Positions 25,210 to 34,099 of a stretch of 64,000 nt of DNA are shown here, in pieces. The stretch is from Actinomycetota bacterium (lineage in GTDB: Bacteria; Actinomycetota; Actinomycetes; Streptosporangiales; Streptosporangiaceae): assembly GCA_019240215.1 (NCBI GenBank), contig JAFAYQ010000062.1, positions 62,001 through 126,000 of the forward strand, in the 5' to 3' direction. Every line of letters starts with the position of its first letter. Within the stretch, counting starts at the first letter, position 1. The position numbers and the translations under genes are program-made. The notes under the pieces were generated by a model. That model saw only the letters and a list, made by a program, of their open reading frames with translations. It ran no database searches and had not been told where the DNA came from.

Positions 25210-28200
25210 ATGAGCCTCCTCGGGGATCGGACCTTCCGGCTGTCGGACCGCTACGAACTTGAGGAGGGAGCGCTCTACCTGTCCGGCCTGCAGGCGCTGG
25301 TCAGGATCCCGATCGACCAGTACCGACGCGACCAGCAGGCCGGGCGGCGGACCCGGACGCTGATCTCCGGCTACGAAGGGTCGCCGCTGGCCGGTTACGA
25401 CCTGGAGATCGGGCGCCGCCGCGAGCTGCTCGAGGCGCACGGCGTGGTGCACCGGCCCGCGGTCAACGAGGAGCTCGGCGCCAACGCGGTGCAGGGCTCC
25501 CAGCTGGCCTCGGCGTCACCGGACAAGACCTGCGACGGCGTGGTCGGCATCTGGTACGGCAAGGCGCCCGGCCTGGACCGGGCGACCGACGCGCTGCGGC
25601 ACGGCAACCTGGGCGGCGCCGACGCGGGCGGCGGGGTACTGATCATGGTGGGCGACGACTCGGTGGCCAAGTCCTCGACCGTGCCCAGCAGCTCCGAGGT
25701 CGCGATCGCCGAGCTGGGCATGCCGCTGCTGGCCCCGGCCGACCCCCAGGACGTGCTCGACCTGGGGCTGCACGGCATCGCGCTGTCCCGTTTCTGCGGG
25801 CTGTTCACCGGGTTCAAGCTGGCCACCAACGTGGTCGACGGGTCCGCCTCGGTCCGGGTGGCCGACGACCGGATCACGGTCACCGAACCGGACCGGACGG
25901 TGGACGGGGCCGAGTTCCGGCACCAGGTGTCGGCCAACTTCCTGCAGCCGAACCTGACCGCGCTGGAGACCTCGCAGACCGGGGCGCGGCTGGAGCTGGC
26001 CCGCCGGTACGCCTACGCCAACGGCCTCAACCGCATCGAAGGCGACCCGGCCGCCCGGGTCGGGATCGTCGCCGCCGGGGCCAGCTACCTGGATGTCCGG
26101 CAGGCGCTGCAGCTGATCGGAATCGGCCCGGACAACCTCGACCATTCCGGGGTGCGGGTGCTCAAGCTGGGCATGGTCTCACCGCTGGAGCCCCGCATCG
26201 TCACCGAGTTCGCCCGCGGCCTGGACGAGATCGTGGTGGTCGAGGAGAAGCGGGCGTTCATCGAGCTGGCGGTCAAGGACCTGTTCTACCGCCAGCCGGA
26301 CGCACCGCTGGTCAGCGGGCGCCGTACCCCGTCCGGCGCGCCGATGCTGCGCACCACCGGCGACCTGCCGCCGGACGTGATCGCGGCCGCGCTGGCGCCG
26401 CGCATCCTCGCCCACCTGGACCAGCCGGCCGTGCAGGCTTATGTGGGTGGCGGCCAGCCGGGCGCGGCCGCCGCGGGCGGACCGCGGCCGCTGGAGCTAC
26501 TGCCGATCATCGCCCGGACCCCGTACTTCTGCTCGGGCTGCCCGCACAACCGGGGCACCCAGGTCCCGGACGGGTCGCTGGTCGGTGCGGGCATCGGCTG
26601 CTCGACGCTGGCCGTCCTGATGCCCGAGGAACGGTTCGGCAACATCATCGGGTTCACCCAGATGGGCGGCGAGGGCGGCCTGTGGGTGGGCATGGAGCCG
26701 TTCGTCCGCCAGGACCACCTGCTGCAGAACATCGGCGACGGGACGTTCCACCACTCCGGCAGCCTGGCCATCCGGCAGGCGATCGGGGCCGGCTCCCACA
26801 TCACGTTCAAGCTGCTCTACAACGGGGCGGTGGCGATGACCGGCGGCCAGCAGGCGGTCGGCAAGATGCCGGTGCCGCGGGTGGCGGCCGCGCTGCTGGC
26901 CGAGGGGGTCGCCAGGATCGTCATCACCACCGACGACCCCGGCCGGTACCGGCGGGTGCGGCTGCCGCGGGGCACCACCGTCCGCCACCGCGACCAGCTC
27001 GCCCAGGTCCAGGAGGAACTGGCCGCCATCGACGGGGTCACGGTCCTCATCCACGACCAGGAGTGCGCGACCGAGCTGCGCCGCAAGCGCAAGCGGGGGC
27101 TGGTGGCCGAGCCGGCCGAGCGGGTGCTGATCAACGAGCGGGTCTGCGAGGGCTGCGGCGACTGCGGGACCAAGTCGAACTGCCTGTCGGTGCAGCCGAC
27201 CGACACCGAGTTCGGCCGCAAGACCCGCATCCACCAGGCGTCCTGCAACAAGGACTTCTCCTGCCTGGACGGCGACTGCCCGTCATTCCTGACCGTCAAG
27301 CCGGGAAAAACTGAAAGGGCCGGTACGGGGCGAGTGTCGCCGGTTGCGGCGGAGTCGCTGCCGGAGCCGGAGATCCGGGTGCGGACCGACGAGTTCAACC
27401 TGCGCATCACCGGCGTCGGCGGGACCGGGGTGGTGACGATCGCCCAGGTCATCTCCACCGCCGCCACCATCGCCGGGCTGCAGGTGCGGGCGCTGGACCA
27501 GATGGGCCTGGCCCAGAAGGGCGGCGCGGTGGTGTCGGACATCCGGCTGGCGCCGGAGCCGTTCACCGGCGCCAACAAGCTGACCCCGGGCAGCTGCGAC
27601 CTCTACCTGGGCTGTGACCTGCTGGTGGCGGCGGACGCGGTCCAGCTGGCGGCCGCCTCGCCGGACCGCACGATCGCGGTCACCTGCACCTCACGGGTGC
27701 CGACGGGGGCGATGATCCAGGACACGGCGGTGGCGTTCCCCGACGTGGCCGGGACGGTGCAGCGTATCCACCAGCGGACCCGGGCCGAGCACGGGGTGGC
27801 GGTCGACGCGCGGGCGCAGACCAGCGCCCTGTTCGGCGACGACCAGTTCACCAACGTGTTCCTGGTCGGGGTGGCGGTGCAGGCGGGGGCGCTGCCGGTG
27901 CCGCCCCCGGCCCTCGAGGAAGCGCTGGAGCTGAACGGGGTGGCGGTGGAGAAGAACATCGCCGCGTTCCGGGCCGGGCGCCGGTACGTGGTTGATGGCG
28001 CTGGGGCTGCTGAGGCTTCCGAGGACGCTGGGACTGCAGAGGCTGCGGGGGGCGCTGGGGCTGCCGTGGAGGCGGTGATCCAGCGGCGGGTGGCCGAGCT
28101 GACCGCATTCCAGAACGAGACCTACGCGGCCAGCTACGCCGCCCAGGTGCGGGTGGTGGCCGACGCCGAGCGGCGCGCGTTCGGCGCCCCCGGCGAGCTG

Positions 28201-28680
28201 ACCAGCGCCTACGCCCGCAACCTGTACAAGCTGCTGGCCTACAAGGACGAGTACGAGGTGGCCCGGCTGTCGCTCGACCCGGCCCTCGACGACGCGGTCG
28301 CGGCCCAGTTCGGGCCGGGTGCCCGCTACTACTACCGGCTGCACCCGCCGGTGCTGCGGGCACTGGGCATGAAGCAGAAGGTGACGCTGGGCCCCTGGTT
28401 CCGGCCGGCGTTCCGGGCGCTGTACGCGAGCCGGGCCTTGCGCGGCACCACGCTCGACGTGTTCGGCCGGACCGAGGTCCGCCGGACCGAGCGGGCGCTG
28501 CCGGGCGAGTACCGGGCCGCGGTGATGGGTGCCCTCCCCCACCTGTCGGCCGAGACCCTCCCGGCCCTGGTCGCGCTGGCCGAGCTGCCCGACCTGGTGC
28601 GTGGGTACGAGGACGTCAAGCTGGCCAACGTAGCCCGGTTCCGGGCCGCGCTGGCCGAGGCGGTCCAGGCGCTGGGCTAG
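25210..28680 (+). CDS. Indolepyruvate ferredoxin oxidoreductase, single-chain
   Basis: The 1156-residue protein has pyrimidine- and core-type TPP domains at the N-terminus (ISGYEGSPLAGYD, NEELGANAVQGSQL) and a TPP-binding region (YFCSGCPHNRGTQ, IGCSTLAVLMPEERFG, MGGEGGLWVGMEPF). A cysteine cluster follows at about 643-690 (VCEGCGDCGTKSNC ... SCNKDFSCLDGDCPSF) that holds Fe-S. Next comes a gamma-type domain (ITGVGGTGVVTIAQVI, MGLAQKGGAVVSD) and a C-terminal DUF6537-like part. Such enzymes oxidatively decarboxylate aryl- or branched 2-oxoacids to acyl-CoA with ferredoxin. A 25-residue Ala/Gly/Glu-rich stretch near residue 930 looks like a recent low-complexity insertion. Start fixed by the TATGAT-N6-ATG promoter. 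Confidence 0.92.
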   Translation: MSLLGDRTFRLSDRYELEEGALYLSGLQALVRIPIDQYRRDQQAGRRTRTLISGYEGSPLAGYDLEIGRRRELLEAHGVVHRPAVNEELGANAVQGSQLASASPDKTCDGVVGIWYGKAPGLDRATDALRHGNLGGADAGGGVLIMVGDDSVAKSSTVPSSSEVAIAELGMPLLAPADPQDVLDLGLHGIALSRFCGLFTGFKLATNVVDGSASVRVADDRITVTEPDRTVDGAEFRHQVSANFLQPNLTALETSQTGARLELARRYAYANGLNRIEGDPAARVGIVAAGASYLDVRQALQLIGIGPDNLDHSGVRVLKLGMVSPLEPRIVTEFARGLDEIVVVEEKRAFIELAVKDLFYRQPDAPLVSGRRTPSGAPMLRTTGDLPPDVIAAALAPRILAHLDQPAVQAYVGGGQPGAAAAGGPRPLELLPIIARTPYFCSGCPHNRGTQVPDGSLVGAGIGCSTLAVLMPEERFGNIIGFTQMGGEGGLWVGMEPFVRQDHLLQNIGDGTFHHSGSLAIRQAIGAGSHITFKLLYNGAVAMTGGQQAVGKMPVPRVAAALLAEGVARIVITTDDPGRYRRVRLPRGTTVRHRDQLAQVQEELAAIDGVTVLIHDQECATELRRKRKRGLVAEPAERVLINERVCEGCGDCGTKSNCLSVQPTDTEFGRKTRIHQASCNKDFSCLDGDCPSFLTVKPGKTERAGTGRVSPVAAESLPEPEIRVRTDEFNLRITGVGGTGVVTIAQVISTAATIAGLQVRALDQMGLAQKGGAVVSDIRLAPEPFTGANKLTPGSCDLYLGCDLLVAADAVQLAAASPDRTIAVTCTSRVPTGAMIQDTAVAFPDVAGTVQRIHQRTRAEHGVAVDARAQTSALFGDDQFTNVFLVGVAVQAGALPVPPPALEEALELNGVAVEKNIAAFRAGRRYVVDGAGAAEASEDAGTAEAAGGAGAAVEAVIQRRVAELTAFQNETYAASYAAQVRVVADAERRAFGAPGELTSAYARNLYKLLAYKDEYEVARLSLDPALDDAVAAQFGPGARYYYRLHPPVLRALGMKQKVTLGPWFRPAFRALYASRALRGTTLDVFGRTEVRRTERALPGEYRAAVMGALPHLSAETLPALVALAELPDLVRGYEDVKLANVARFRAALAEAVQALG

Positions 28681-29909
28681 GGCCGGCCGCGCAGGTTCCT
28701 GACGCTCGGCGTGGCCAGCACGACCGCGCAGGAACCGGCCGCCCAGACGGCGGCGGCCAGCAGCGTGGTACGGACGCCGAGCAACGCGGCGATCGGGGCG
28801 GCGATCAGGTAGCCGAGCGGGACGAACGCGACCGAGCCGAACCAGTCGTAGGCGCTGACCCGGGACAGGGCCTCGGGCGGAACCTCCCGCTGCAGGGTCG
28901 TCTCCCACAGCGTGCCGAAGATCGCCAGCCCGACGCCGGCCACGGCCGCGGCGGCGGCGATGACGCCGGTGGCGGCGGGCACCGCGATCAGGGCGACCGG
29001 GGCCGCGAACAGGGCCGCCCCGAACGTGGCGATGACCAGCGGGCGCCGGGCCCGCAGGCGGACCGACAGCAGGCCGCCGAGGATACTGCCGGCCCCCAGG
29101 GCGGCCAGGATGACGCCCCAAGGTGCGGCTCCGCCCAGGTGGTCGCGGACGTTGACCACTCCGAGCACCATGAACGGGGCGTAGCAGAGCGCGTTGAACG
29201 TCGCGAACTGCGCCACGATGACCCACAGCCAGGTCCGGGCCCGGAACTCGTGCCAGCCCCCGGCCAGCTGGACCAGCATCGAAGACGGCGGGGCCGGGGG
29301 CCGGGCCGGGATGGCCAGCCGCAGCAGGCAGAGGGCGCTGACCGCGTAGGTGGCGGAGTCGATGGCGATCGCCCAGCCGGCCCCGCCGGCCGCGACGATG
29401 ACCCCGGCCAGGGCGGGGCCGACCACCTGCCCGGTCGAGCTGGCCACCCCGCGCAGCGCGTTGGCCGGCTGCAGGCGTTCGGCGCTGACCAGCTCGGGCA
29501 TCAGCCCGGTCATCGCCGGGTTGAAGAACGCCTGCCCGGCGCCGAGGACCGCGGCCAGTACGAGCATCACCCACAGTGGCGCCGACCCGGTCAGCAGCAG
29601 GACGGCCAGCAGTCCCTCGCTGACGAAGCGGACCAGGTCGGCCCCGATCATCGACACCCGGCGCGGGAGGCGGTCGGCGACCACCCCGCCGAGCAGCAGC
29701 AGCGCCACCAGCGGCACGGTCTCGGCCCCGAGGACGTAGCCGACGGCGGCGGTCCCGTCGCCCTGGTCCAGCACCGCGAACATGAGCGCGACCGGCACCA
29801 TGGCCGAGCCGACCAGCGAGCTGACGTACCCGATGAAGAACAACCGGAAGTTCCGCTCACCCAGCACGCCCAGGCGGCCGGGCCGCTGCTCGCGGCCGGT
29901 GCTGACCAC
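28677..29909 (-). CDS. MFS transporter (MFS_3 / transmembrane secretion effector type)
   Basis: The 410-residue permease has about 12 membrane segments and features of the enterobactin-exporter-like MFS group: GERNFRLFFIGYVSSLVGS at the N-terminus, ADRLPRRVSM in loop 2-3 and FNPAMTGLMPELV near segment 5. GTG start one base after the ArsR stop, so the two form an operon. Its last 4 bases overlap the convergent oxidoreductase gene. Efflux of a drug, dye or siderophore is likely. Confidence 0.88.
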   Translation of the reverse strand: MVSTGREQRPGRLGVLGERNFRLFFIGYVSSLVGSAMVPVALMFAVLDQGDGTAAVGYVLGAETVPLVALLLLGGVVADRLPRRVSMIGADLVRFVSEGLLAVLLLTGSAPLWVMLVLAAVLGAGQAFFNPAMTGLMPELVSAERLQPANALRGVASSTGQVVGPALAGVIVAAGGAGWAIAIDSATYAVSALCLLRLAIPARPPAPPSSMLVQLAGGWHEFRARTWLWVIVAQFATFNALCYAPFMVLGVVNVRDHLGGAAPWGVILAALGAGSILGGLLSVRLRARRPLVIATFGAALFAAPVALIAVPAATGVIAAAAAVAGVGLAIFGTLWETTLQREVPPEALSRVSAYDWFGSVAFVPLGYLIAAPIAALLGVRTTLLAAAVWAAGSCAVVLATPSVRNLRGRP

Positions 29910-29910
29910 G

Positions 29911-30459
29911 TCAGGGCCGGGCCGCGGGGCTGGTCATCGGGAACAGCAGGGCGCTGACGCTGACCCGGACGGTTCCGGCCGTCCGCGGCGGCTGGGCCCG
30001 GTCGTGCAAGGTGACGCTGGCGGCGCGGATGGCGTCGACGGCCGCCGCCCAGTCGGCCGGGTCGACCCACAGCTCGGCGTCGACTCCGAGGCGGCCGGCC
30101 CCGGCTTCGGCCTGCTGGCTGCGGCGGCGCAGCTCGACCGCGAACGCCTCGGCCAGCAGGGCCAGCTCGTCGGTGGCCGGCGGGGGGCCCTCGTGCGGGC
30201 CGGGCAGCGCCGGGCGGTAGGCGAACCGGCGTTCCTGGCCGCCGTTGCGCGAGCGGACCTCGGCCAGCTCGATCACGCCGGCCGCGTGCAGCTGGCGCAG
30301 GTGGTAGCTGGCCAGCGCCTGGCTGATGTCCAGCTCACGGCTGAGCTCCATGGCCGACAGCGTGGCTCCGGTCAGCAGCGACAGCATCCGCAGACGGATC
30401 GGGTGGGCCAGCACCCGGAGCCGGGACGCCCGGTCCTCGCCCGCGTCATCGGGGTTCAC
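29911..30459 (-). CDS. ArsR-type HTH regulator of the MFS exporter
   Basis: The 182-residue protein has an ArsR winged helix in the first 90 residues (RLRVLAHPIRLRMLSLL, ELSRELDISQALASYHLRQL, AGVIELAEVR). A longer C-terminal region of unknown fold follows, probably for ligand binding. It has no CxC metal site, so it is not a metal sensor of the classical type. It precedes the exporter by one base and carries a CAAAGGTTTCTTTG dyad 33 bases upstream. The simplest model is an autorepressor of the regulator-exporter operon. Confidence 0.88.
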   Translation of the reverse strand: MNPDDAGEDRASRLRVLAHPIRLRMLSLLTGATLSAMELSRELDISQALASYHLRQLHAAGVIELAEVRSRNGGQERRFAYRPALPGPHEGPPPATDELALLAEAFAVELRRRSQQAEAGAGRLGVDAELWVDPADWAAAVDAIRAASVTLHDRAQPPRTAGTVRVSVSALLFPMTSPAARP

Positions 30460-30491
30460 ACCGCCACGGTAGGGCGGCCGGCGGCAACCGT

Positions 30492-30505
30492 CAAAGGTTT
30501 CTTTG
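30492..30505. promoter_or_regulatory. Candidate ArsR operator
   Basis: CAAAGGTTTCTTTG has perfect 5-bp arms around a 4-base centre and lies 33-46 bases before the ArsR ATG. It is an AT-rich island in GC-rich surroundings. Position and symmetry suit a winged-helix dimer site. Confidence 0.5.
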
Positions 30506-30547
30506 GGGGCTGGGCGTGACGGCCGGGGCGGGGCTGGCTGGTTCTTG

Positions 30548-31111
30548 TCAGGGCCGACGGCGGAAGGGCCACCAGCGGCGTCGTGAGGTGCGCGGGGCTG
30601 GTGGGGCTACTGGGGTTCCTGAGGCTGGTGTTGTCGGTGGTGCGATGGTGGCTTGGGTGGGCTGGGCGCTGGACCGAGCCTGGTCGGTCGGCCGAGCGTG
30701 GCGAGCGGCCTGGGCTTCGTGCCAGGCGGCGACGGCTTGCTCTTCCTTGACCAGCGGGACCGGGATGGGCGGGCCGTCGGTGCTGTTGCGGCGCCAGTCG
30801 AGGATGCGGGCGTTGAGCTCGGCCACCGCGTCGCGGACCTCCGGCTCGGAGCGGAGGCTGGGCGGGCCGGCCAGCAGCCGCTCGGACTGGCGGCGCAGGC
30901 GGAGCGGGGTCGGCAGCATCTCCTCGGCCGGCACGCCTTCGCGGCGCAGCTTGTCGCGCAGCCAGGCCTGGGTGAAGTCGGCCTCGGGGCGGCGCTCGAT
31001 CGGCTTGCCGGTGCCAGGCAGGTTGTCGAACACGCCGCGGCGCTCGGCCTCGGCGATCTGCTGGTCGATCCAGGTCGGGAAGCTCTGCTGCGGCGGTTTG
31101 CGCTCAGTCAT
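30548..31111 (-). CDS. DUF1992 (DnaJ-homologue subfamily C member 28) protein
   Basis: The 187-residue protein matches DUF1992 over its first 115 residues: WIDQQIAEAERRGVFDNLPG, GKPIERRPEADFTQAWLRDKL and a VAELNARILDWRR segment. The C-terminal 60 residues are Pro/Ala/Thr-rich and end in a basic cluster RRRWWPFRRRP, perhaps for membrane or nucleic-acid contact. The ATG at 31111 starts the conserved part. The molecular role of the family is not known. A strong hairpin (31129-31166) lies just upstream. Confidence 0.85.
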   Translation of the reverse strand: MTERKPPQQSFPTWIDQQIAEAERRGVFDNLPGTGKPIERRPEADFTQAWLRDKLRREGVPAEEMLPTPLRLRRQSERLLAGPPSLRSEPEVRDAVAELNARILDWRRNSTDGPPIPVPLVKEEQAVAAWHEAQAARHARPTDQARSSAQPTQATIAPPTTPASGTPVAPPAPRTSRRRWWPFRRRP

Positions 31112-31128
31112 CTGGTTTGAGCCTAATG

Positions 31129-31166
31129 GGGGCGTAAGCCCCCGGGGGTCTGGGGGCTTACGCCCC
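31129..31166. repeat. 15-bp perfect dyad, REP-like or terminator
   Basis: GGGGCGTAAGCCCCC (31129-31143) and GGGGGCTTACGCCCC (31152-31166) pair perfectly over 15 bp with an 8-base loop. It sits 15 bases beyond the stop of the nuclease-like gene and 18 bases before the DUF1992 start, so it can terminate the former. Its size and GC pattern also resemble dispersed palindromic repeats. Confidence 0.6.
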
Positions 31167-31180
31167 GAGGTCAGCACTGC

Positions 31181-32089
31181 CTATCCGCCGTCACCGGGCT
31201 GAAACCCGGACGCGATCATGGCGGCGGCGTCGGCCGCCAGCCGCCGTCCGGCCGCCGCCACCTCGTCGGGGGTGCGGCGCAGCCAGCTGCGGCGGAAGCC
31301 GGGCCCGGTGACCTGCTCGACCGGGGCCCGCCGGCCCGGCCCGGCCGCCCGGGCCGACCGGCGCTGCCGCTGGCCGAGCGAACGGCCGCCCCCGCTCGGC
31401 TCGTGCTGCCGGACCACCGGGCCCGGGGGCGCCGCACCACGCCGGGACCAGCGCCGCCGGGGGACCTTTTCACCATGGGCCTGGACCTGCAGCTCGTTGA
31501 AGATCGTGCCGGTGATCGCCATCCCCAGGTAGAACTGCTCCCACGCCCAGCAGGCGGCCAGCGCCTCCTCGTCGGCGGCCAGCTCGGCGGGTGAGGCCCA
31601 GTCGCCGCCGGTCAGCCGGTGGTACACGATCCAGTAGTCGTCGTGTTCGTCGACCGCCAGCAGGTCGACCCGGTCCTGGTACCGGACCGCCGCACCGCCC
31701 GCCGTGACCAGCCCCGACCCGGGTCGCTGGGAGTCGGGCAGCGGCACGTCGAAGTCGGTCTCGACCAGCACCGGCGCGAACCGGTCGACCTCTGGAGCCC
31801 AGTCGCAGTACCGGGCCAGCAGCGCCCGGCCGTCGCGCCGGGCCGATTCGGCGGTATCGCCGCCCGCACCGAGTTGGTCCACCGCCCGGTCCAGCCCCTG
31901 GCGGACCAGCGGCAGCCGCACCCCGCGGTCCCAGTCCCACATGCCCGGGTAGTAGTAGATGGCCAGCGCCGCCCGGACGGCCTGGTCTAAATCGGGCGCG
32001 ACGGCCGGGCCGGCTGAGCTGGGCCTGGACTCCAGCTCCCGCCGGCGGAACGACGCGCGCTCGGGCGCGCTGATGATCGGCGCCACCAC
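31181..32089 (-). CDS. Conserved actinobacterial protein, PD-(D/E)XK nuclease-like
   Basis: The 302-residue protein contains a segment resembling RecB/Cas4-type PD-(D/E)XK cores: ETDFDVPLPD, then DRVDLLAVDEHDDYWIVYHR, and WAWEQFYLGMAITGTIFNEL (about 180-200). The usual lysine of the motif is replaced in WIVYHR, so catalysis is doubtful. The C-terminal third is Arg/Gly-rich and probably disordered, ending in a helical RRLAADAAAMI. Function is unknown; I only infer the fold. It is divergent from the CoA-binding gene, and both promoters look leaderless (TACCGT and TACAGT boxes close to GTG starts). Confidence 0.6.
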   Translation of the reverse strand: MVAPIISAPERASFRRRELESRPSSAGPAVAPDLDQAVRAALAIYYYPGMWDWDRGVRLPLVRQGLDRAVDQLGAGGDTAESARRDGRALLARYCDWAPEVDRFAPVLVETDFDVPLPDSQRPGSGLVTAGGAAVRYQDRVDLLAVDEHDDYWIVYHRLTGGDWASPAELAADEEALAACWAWEQFYLGMAITGTIFNELQVQAHGEKVPRRRWSRRGAAPPGPVVRQHEPSGGGRSLGQRQRRSARAAGPGRRAPVEQVTGPGFRRSWLRRTPDEVAAAGRRLAADAAAMIASGFQPGDGG

Positions 32090-32127
32090 TTCACGGTAAC
32101 TCCGCCGCCCCCGCCTACAGTGACGGG

Positions 32128-32550
32128 GTGACCGACATGGACGACGTGACCGAGCGCATCCTGACCACCTACGACACGATCACCGTGGTCGGCGCGAGCG
32201 GGGCGGCGGCCAAGGCCGCGCACTACGTGCCCGCCCACATGCAGCAGCACGGCTGGCGGATCATCCCGGTCAACCCGTACCGGGACCAGATCCTCGGCGA
32301 GCCCGTGTACCGCACGCTGGCGGCGGTGCCCGAGCCGGTCGGGCTGGTGGACGTGTTCCGGCCGTCGCACCGGACCCCGGACGTGGCCCGGCAGGCGGTC
32401 GCGGCCGGCGCCACCGCGCTGTGGCTGCAGCTGGGCATCGCCTCGGCCGAAGCCCGCGACATCGCCACCGGCGCCGGCCTGCTCTACGTGGAGGACCGCT
32501 GCCTGATCATCGAGCAGCGCCGCCTCGGCCTGCGGGCTCCGGCCCGGAGC
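32128..32550 (+). CDS. CoA-binding (YccU-like) protein, without a stop codon at the usual place
   Basis: The N-terminal 135 residues match the CoA-binding domain family: TITVVGASGAAAKAAHYVP, IIPVNPYRDQILGEPVYRTL, DVFRPSHRTPDVARQAV and LLYVEDRCLIIEQRRLGL. Relatives end a few residues after this IEHRR-type motif. Here the frame continues open to 34173, entirely antisense to the decarboxylase gene. A one-base shift would reach a TAG near 32606. The given end is where real homology stops. The GTG start follows TACAGT by six bases (leaderless). Either the stop was lost or there is a base error. It binds CoA-like ligands; the physiological role is unknown. Confidence 0.65.
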
Positions 32551-34047
32551 TTACGTCGCGGCCACGACCTGGATGGTGGTCAGGGTGTTGTCGGCCGCGT
32601 AGGCGACCCGGCCGCCGTCGGCCAGCACCGCCCGCAGGGCGGCCACGATTTCGGCGGTGACCAGCTCGCCGGGCGCCAGCACCGGCACCCCGGGCGGGTA
32701 GGGCGCCACCAGTTCGGCGCTGACCCGGCCGGCCGCGTCCTGCGCCGCCACCGTCTCGTGGGCGGCGAAGAACGCCTCCCGGGGCGGCAGCACCACCTGC
32801 GGGTCCAGCCCCCAGGCGAGCCCGGCGGCCGGGGGCCGGGGGGCCGCCCGGCGCCGTTCGACCGAGGCCGCCAGGGTGTCGGTGAACCAGGTCAGGTGGC
32901 GGTCCTCGTCGGCCAGGGTGACGATCGGCACGATCGTGTCCCGGTCGGCCATTTCGACCGGCATGCCCGCCGCGATGAGGTCGGCCTCGACCGCGTGGCC
33001 GTGGGCACCGGTCCCGGCCAGCAGCACGACCAGCTTGCCCGGCTCGACGTCGGGGCCGTCCAGCACGGCCAGCCCGGGGACGGCGGCCAGCCGGGCCCGG
33101 GCGGCCGCCACGTTGGCCAGCAGGCGGCCGGTCAGCGCCTCGCCTTCCCGGGCGAGCAGCTCGCGGGCGGCGTCGACGCTGGCCAGGATGGTCCCGGACG
33201 GGCTCGTGGTGTGGGTCGCGTCGAACGCCCGCTCCAGCCGGGCCCGGTCGAGACCAGCACCGTCCGGGCGTCCGGTCCGGGCCAGCACCAGCGCGCCCTG
33301 GCTCCAGGCCGGCAGCGCCTTGTGGGCGCTGGTCACCATGGCGTCGGCCCCGGCCGCCAGCGCGTGCGGCGGGAACCCGGGGTGGAAGCCGAGGTGGGCG
33401 GCCCAGGCCGCGTCGACGATGAACGGCACGCCGGCCTCGTGGGCGGCGGCCGCGTGGGCGGCCAGGTCGCCGGTGGTGCCCACGTAGGAGGGGTCACCGA
33501 GGAACACCGCGCGGGCGCCCGGATGAGCGGCCAGCGCGGCCCGGACGTCAGCCACCGCGACCGCCCGGGGCAGGCCCGAGCCCGGATCCACCTGCGGGCG
33601 CACCCAGACCGGGCGCAACCCGGCCAGCACCAGCCCCAGCAGCAGCGACCGGTGCAGGGTACGGCTGACAATGACCTCGTCGCCGGGCTGCCCGACCGCC
33701 AGCGCCAGCGCCTGGTTGCCGTGGGTCGACCCGCCCACCGAGAACCGGCACCAGTCCGCCCCCCACAGCCGGGCGGCGCGCTCCTCGGCCTCGGCCAGCA
33801 GCCCGTCGGCCTGCTTGATCGCGGTCAGCCCGGCGTAGAGCGGCACGTCGTCGGCCACCACCGCGCCGGTCAGATCGGTCCGCTGCTTGTGCCCGGGGAT
33901 CGACATCCGGGCGTCCTCGCCGCGGTCCGGCGCGGTCGCCCGCAGCCAGGCGTCGAGGAGGGGGGCGCCGGTCCGCAACCCGCGCGGATCACGCGGGTCG
34001 CGCGGATGGGCCCCGTCGGGAACTTTCGGTGCCACGGTGCTGGTCAT
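32551..34047 (-). CDS. Orn/Lys/Arg decarboxylase family PLP protein
   Basis: The 498-residue protein is a fold-type I PLP enzyme of the biosynthetic-length Orn/Lys/Arg decarboxylase group. It shows MSIPGHKQRTDL near the N-terminus, SVGGSTHGNQ (PLP phosphate), FLGDPSYVGTTGD, IVDAAWAAHLGFHP, and the Schiff-base lysine in TSAHKALPAWSQGA near residue 245. The C-terminal domain carries APYPPGVPVLAPGE, typical of the family. The product would be cadaverine, agmatine or putrescine. The ATG at 34047 starts the homologous part. It is divergent from the hydrolase at 34100. Confidence 0.88.
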   Translation of the reverse strand: MTSTVAPKVPDGAHPRDPRDPRGLRTGAPLLDAWLRATAPDRGEDARMSIPGHKQRTDLTGAVVADDVPLYAGLTAIKQADGLLAEAEERAARLWGADWCRFSVGGSTHGNQALALAVGQPGDEVIVSRTLHRSLLLGLVLAGLRPVWVRPQVDPGSGLPRAVAVADVRAALAAHPGARAVFLGDPSYVGTTGDLAAHAAAAHEAGVPFIVDAAWAAHLGFHPGFPPHALAAGADAMVTSAHKALPAWSQGALVLARTGRPDGAGLDRARLERAFDATHTTSPSGTILASVDAARELLAREGEALTGRLLANVAAARARLAAVPGLAVLDGPDVEPGKLVVLLAGTGAHGHAVEADLIAAGMPVEMADRDTIVPIVTLADEDRHLTWFTDTLAASVERRRAAPRPPAAGLAWGLDPQVVLPPREAFFAAHETVAAQDAAGRVSAELVAPYPPGVPVLAPGELVTAEIVAALRAVLADGGRVAYAADNTLTTIQVVAAT

Positions 34048-34099
34048 CCGCCCAGTGTGCCCGATACCTTCTCGGTGACAGCCCGCTGGGAGGCCACCG

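Noticed and set aside
31181-32089. Calling the protein an active Cas4/RecB nuclease
   Set aside because: The motif lysine is not present and no CRISPR array or partner gene is nearby.
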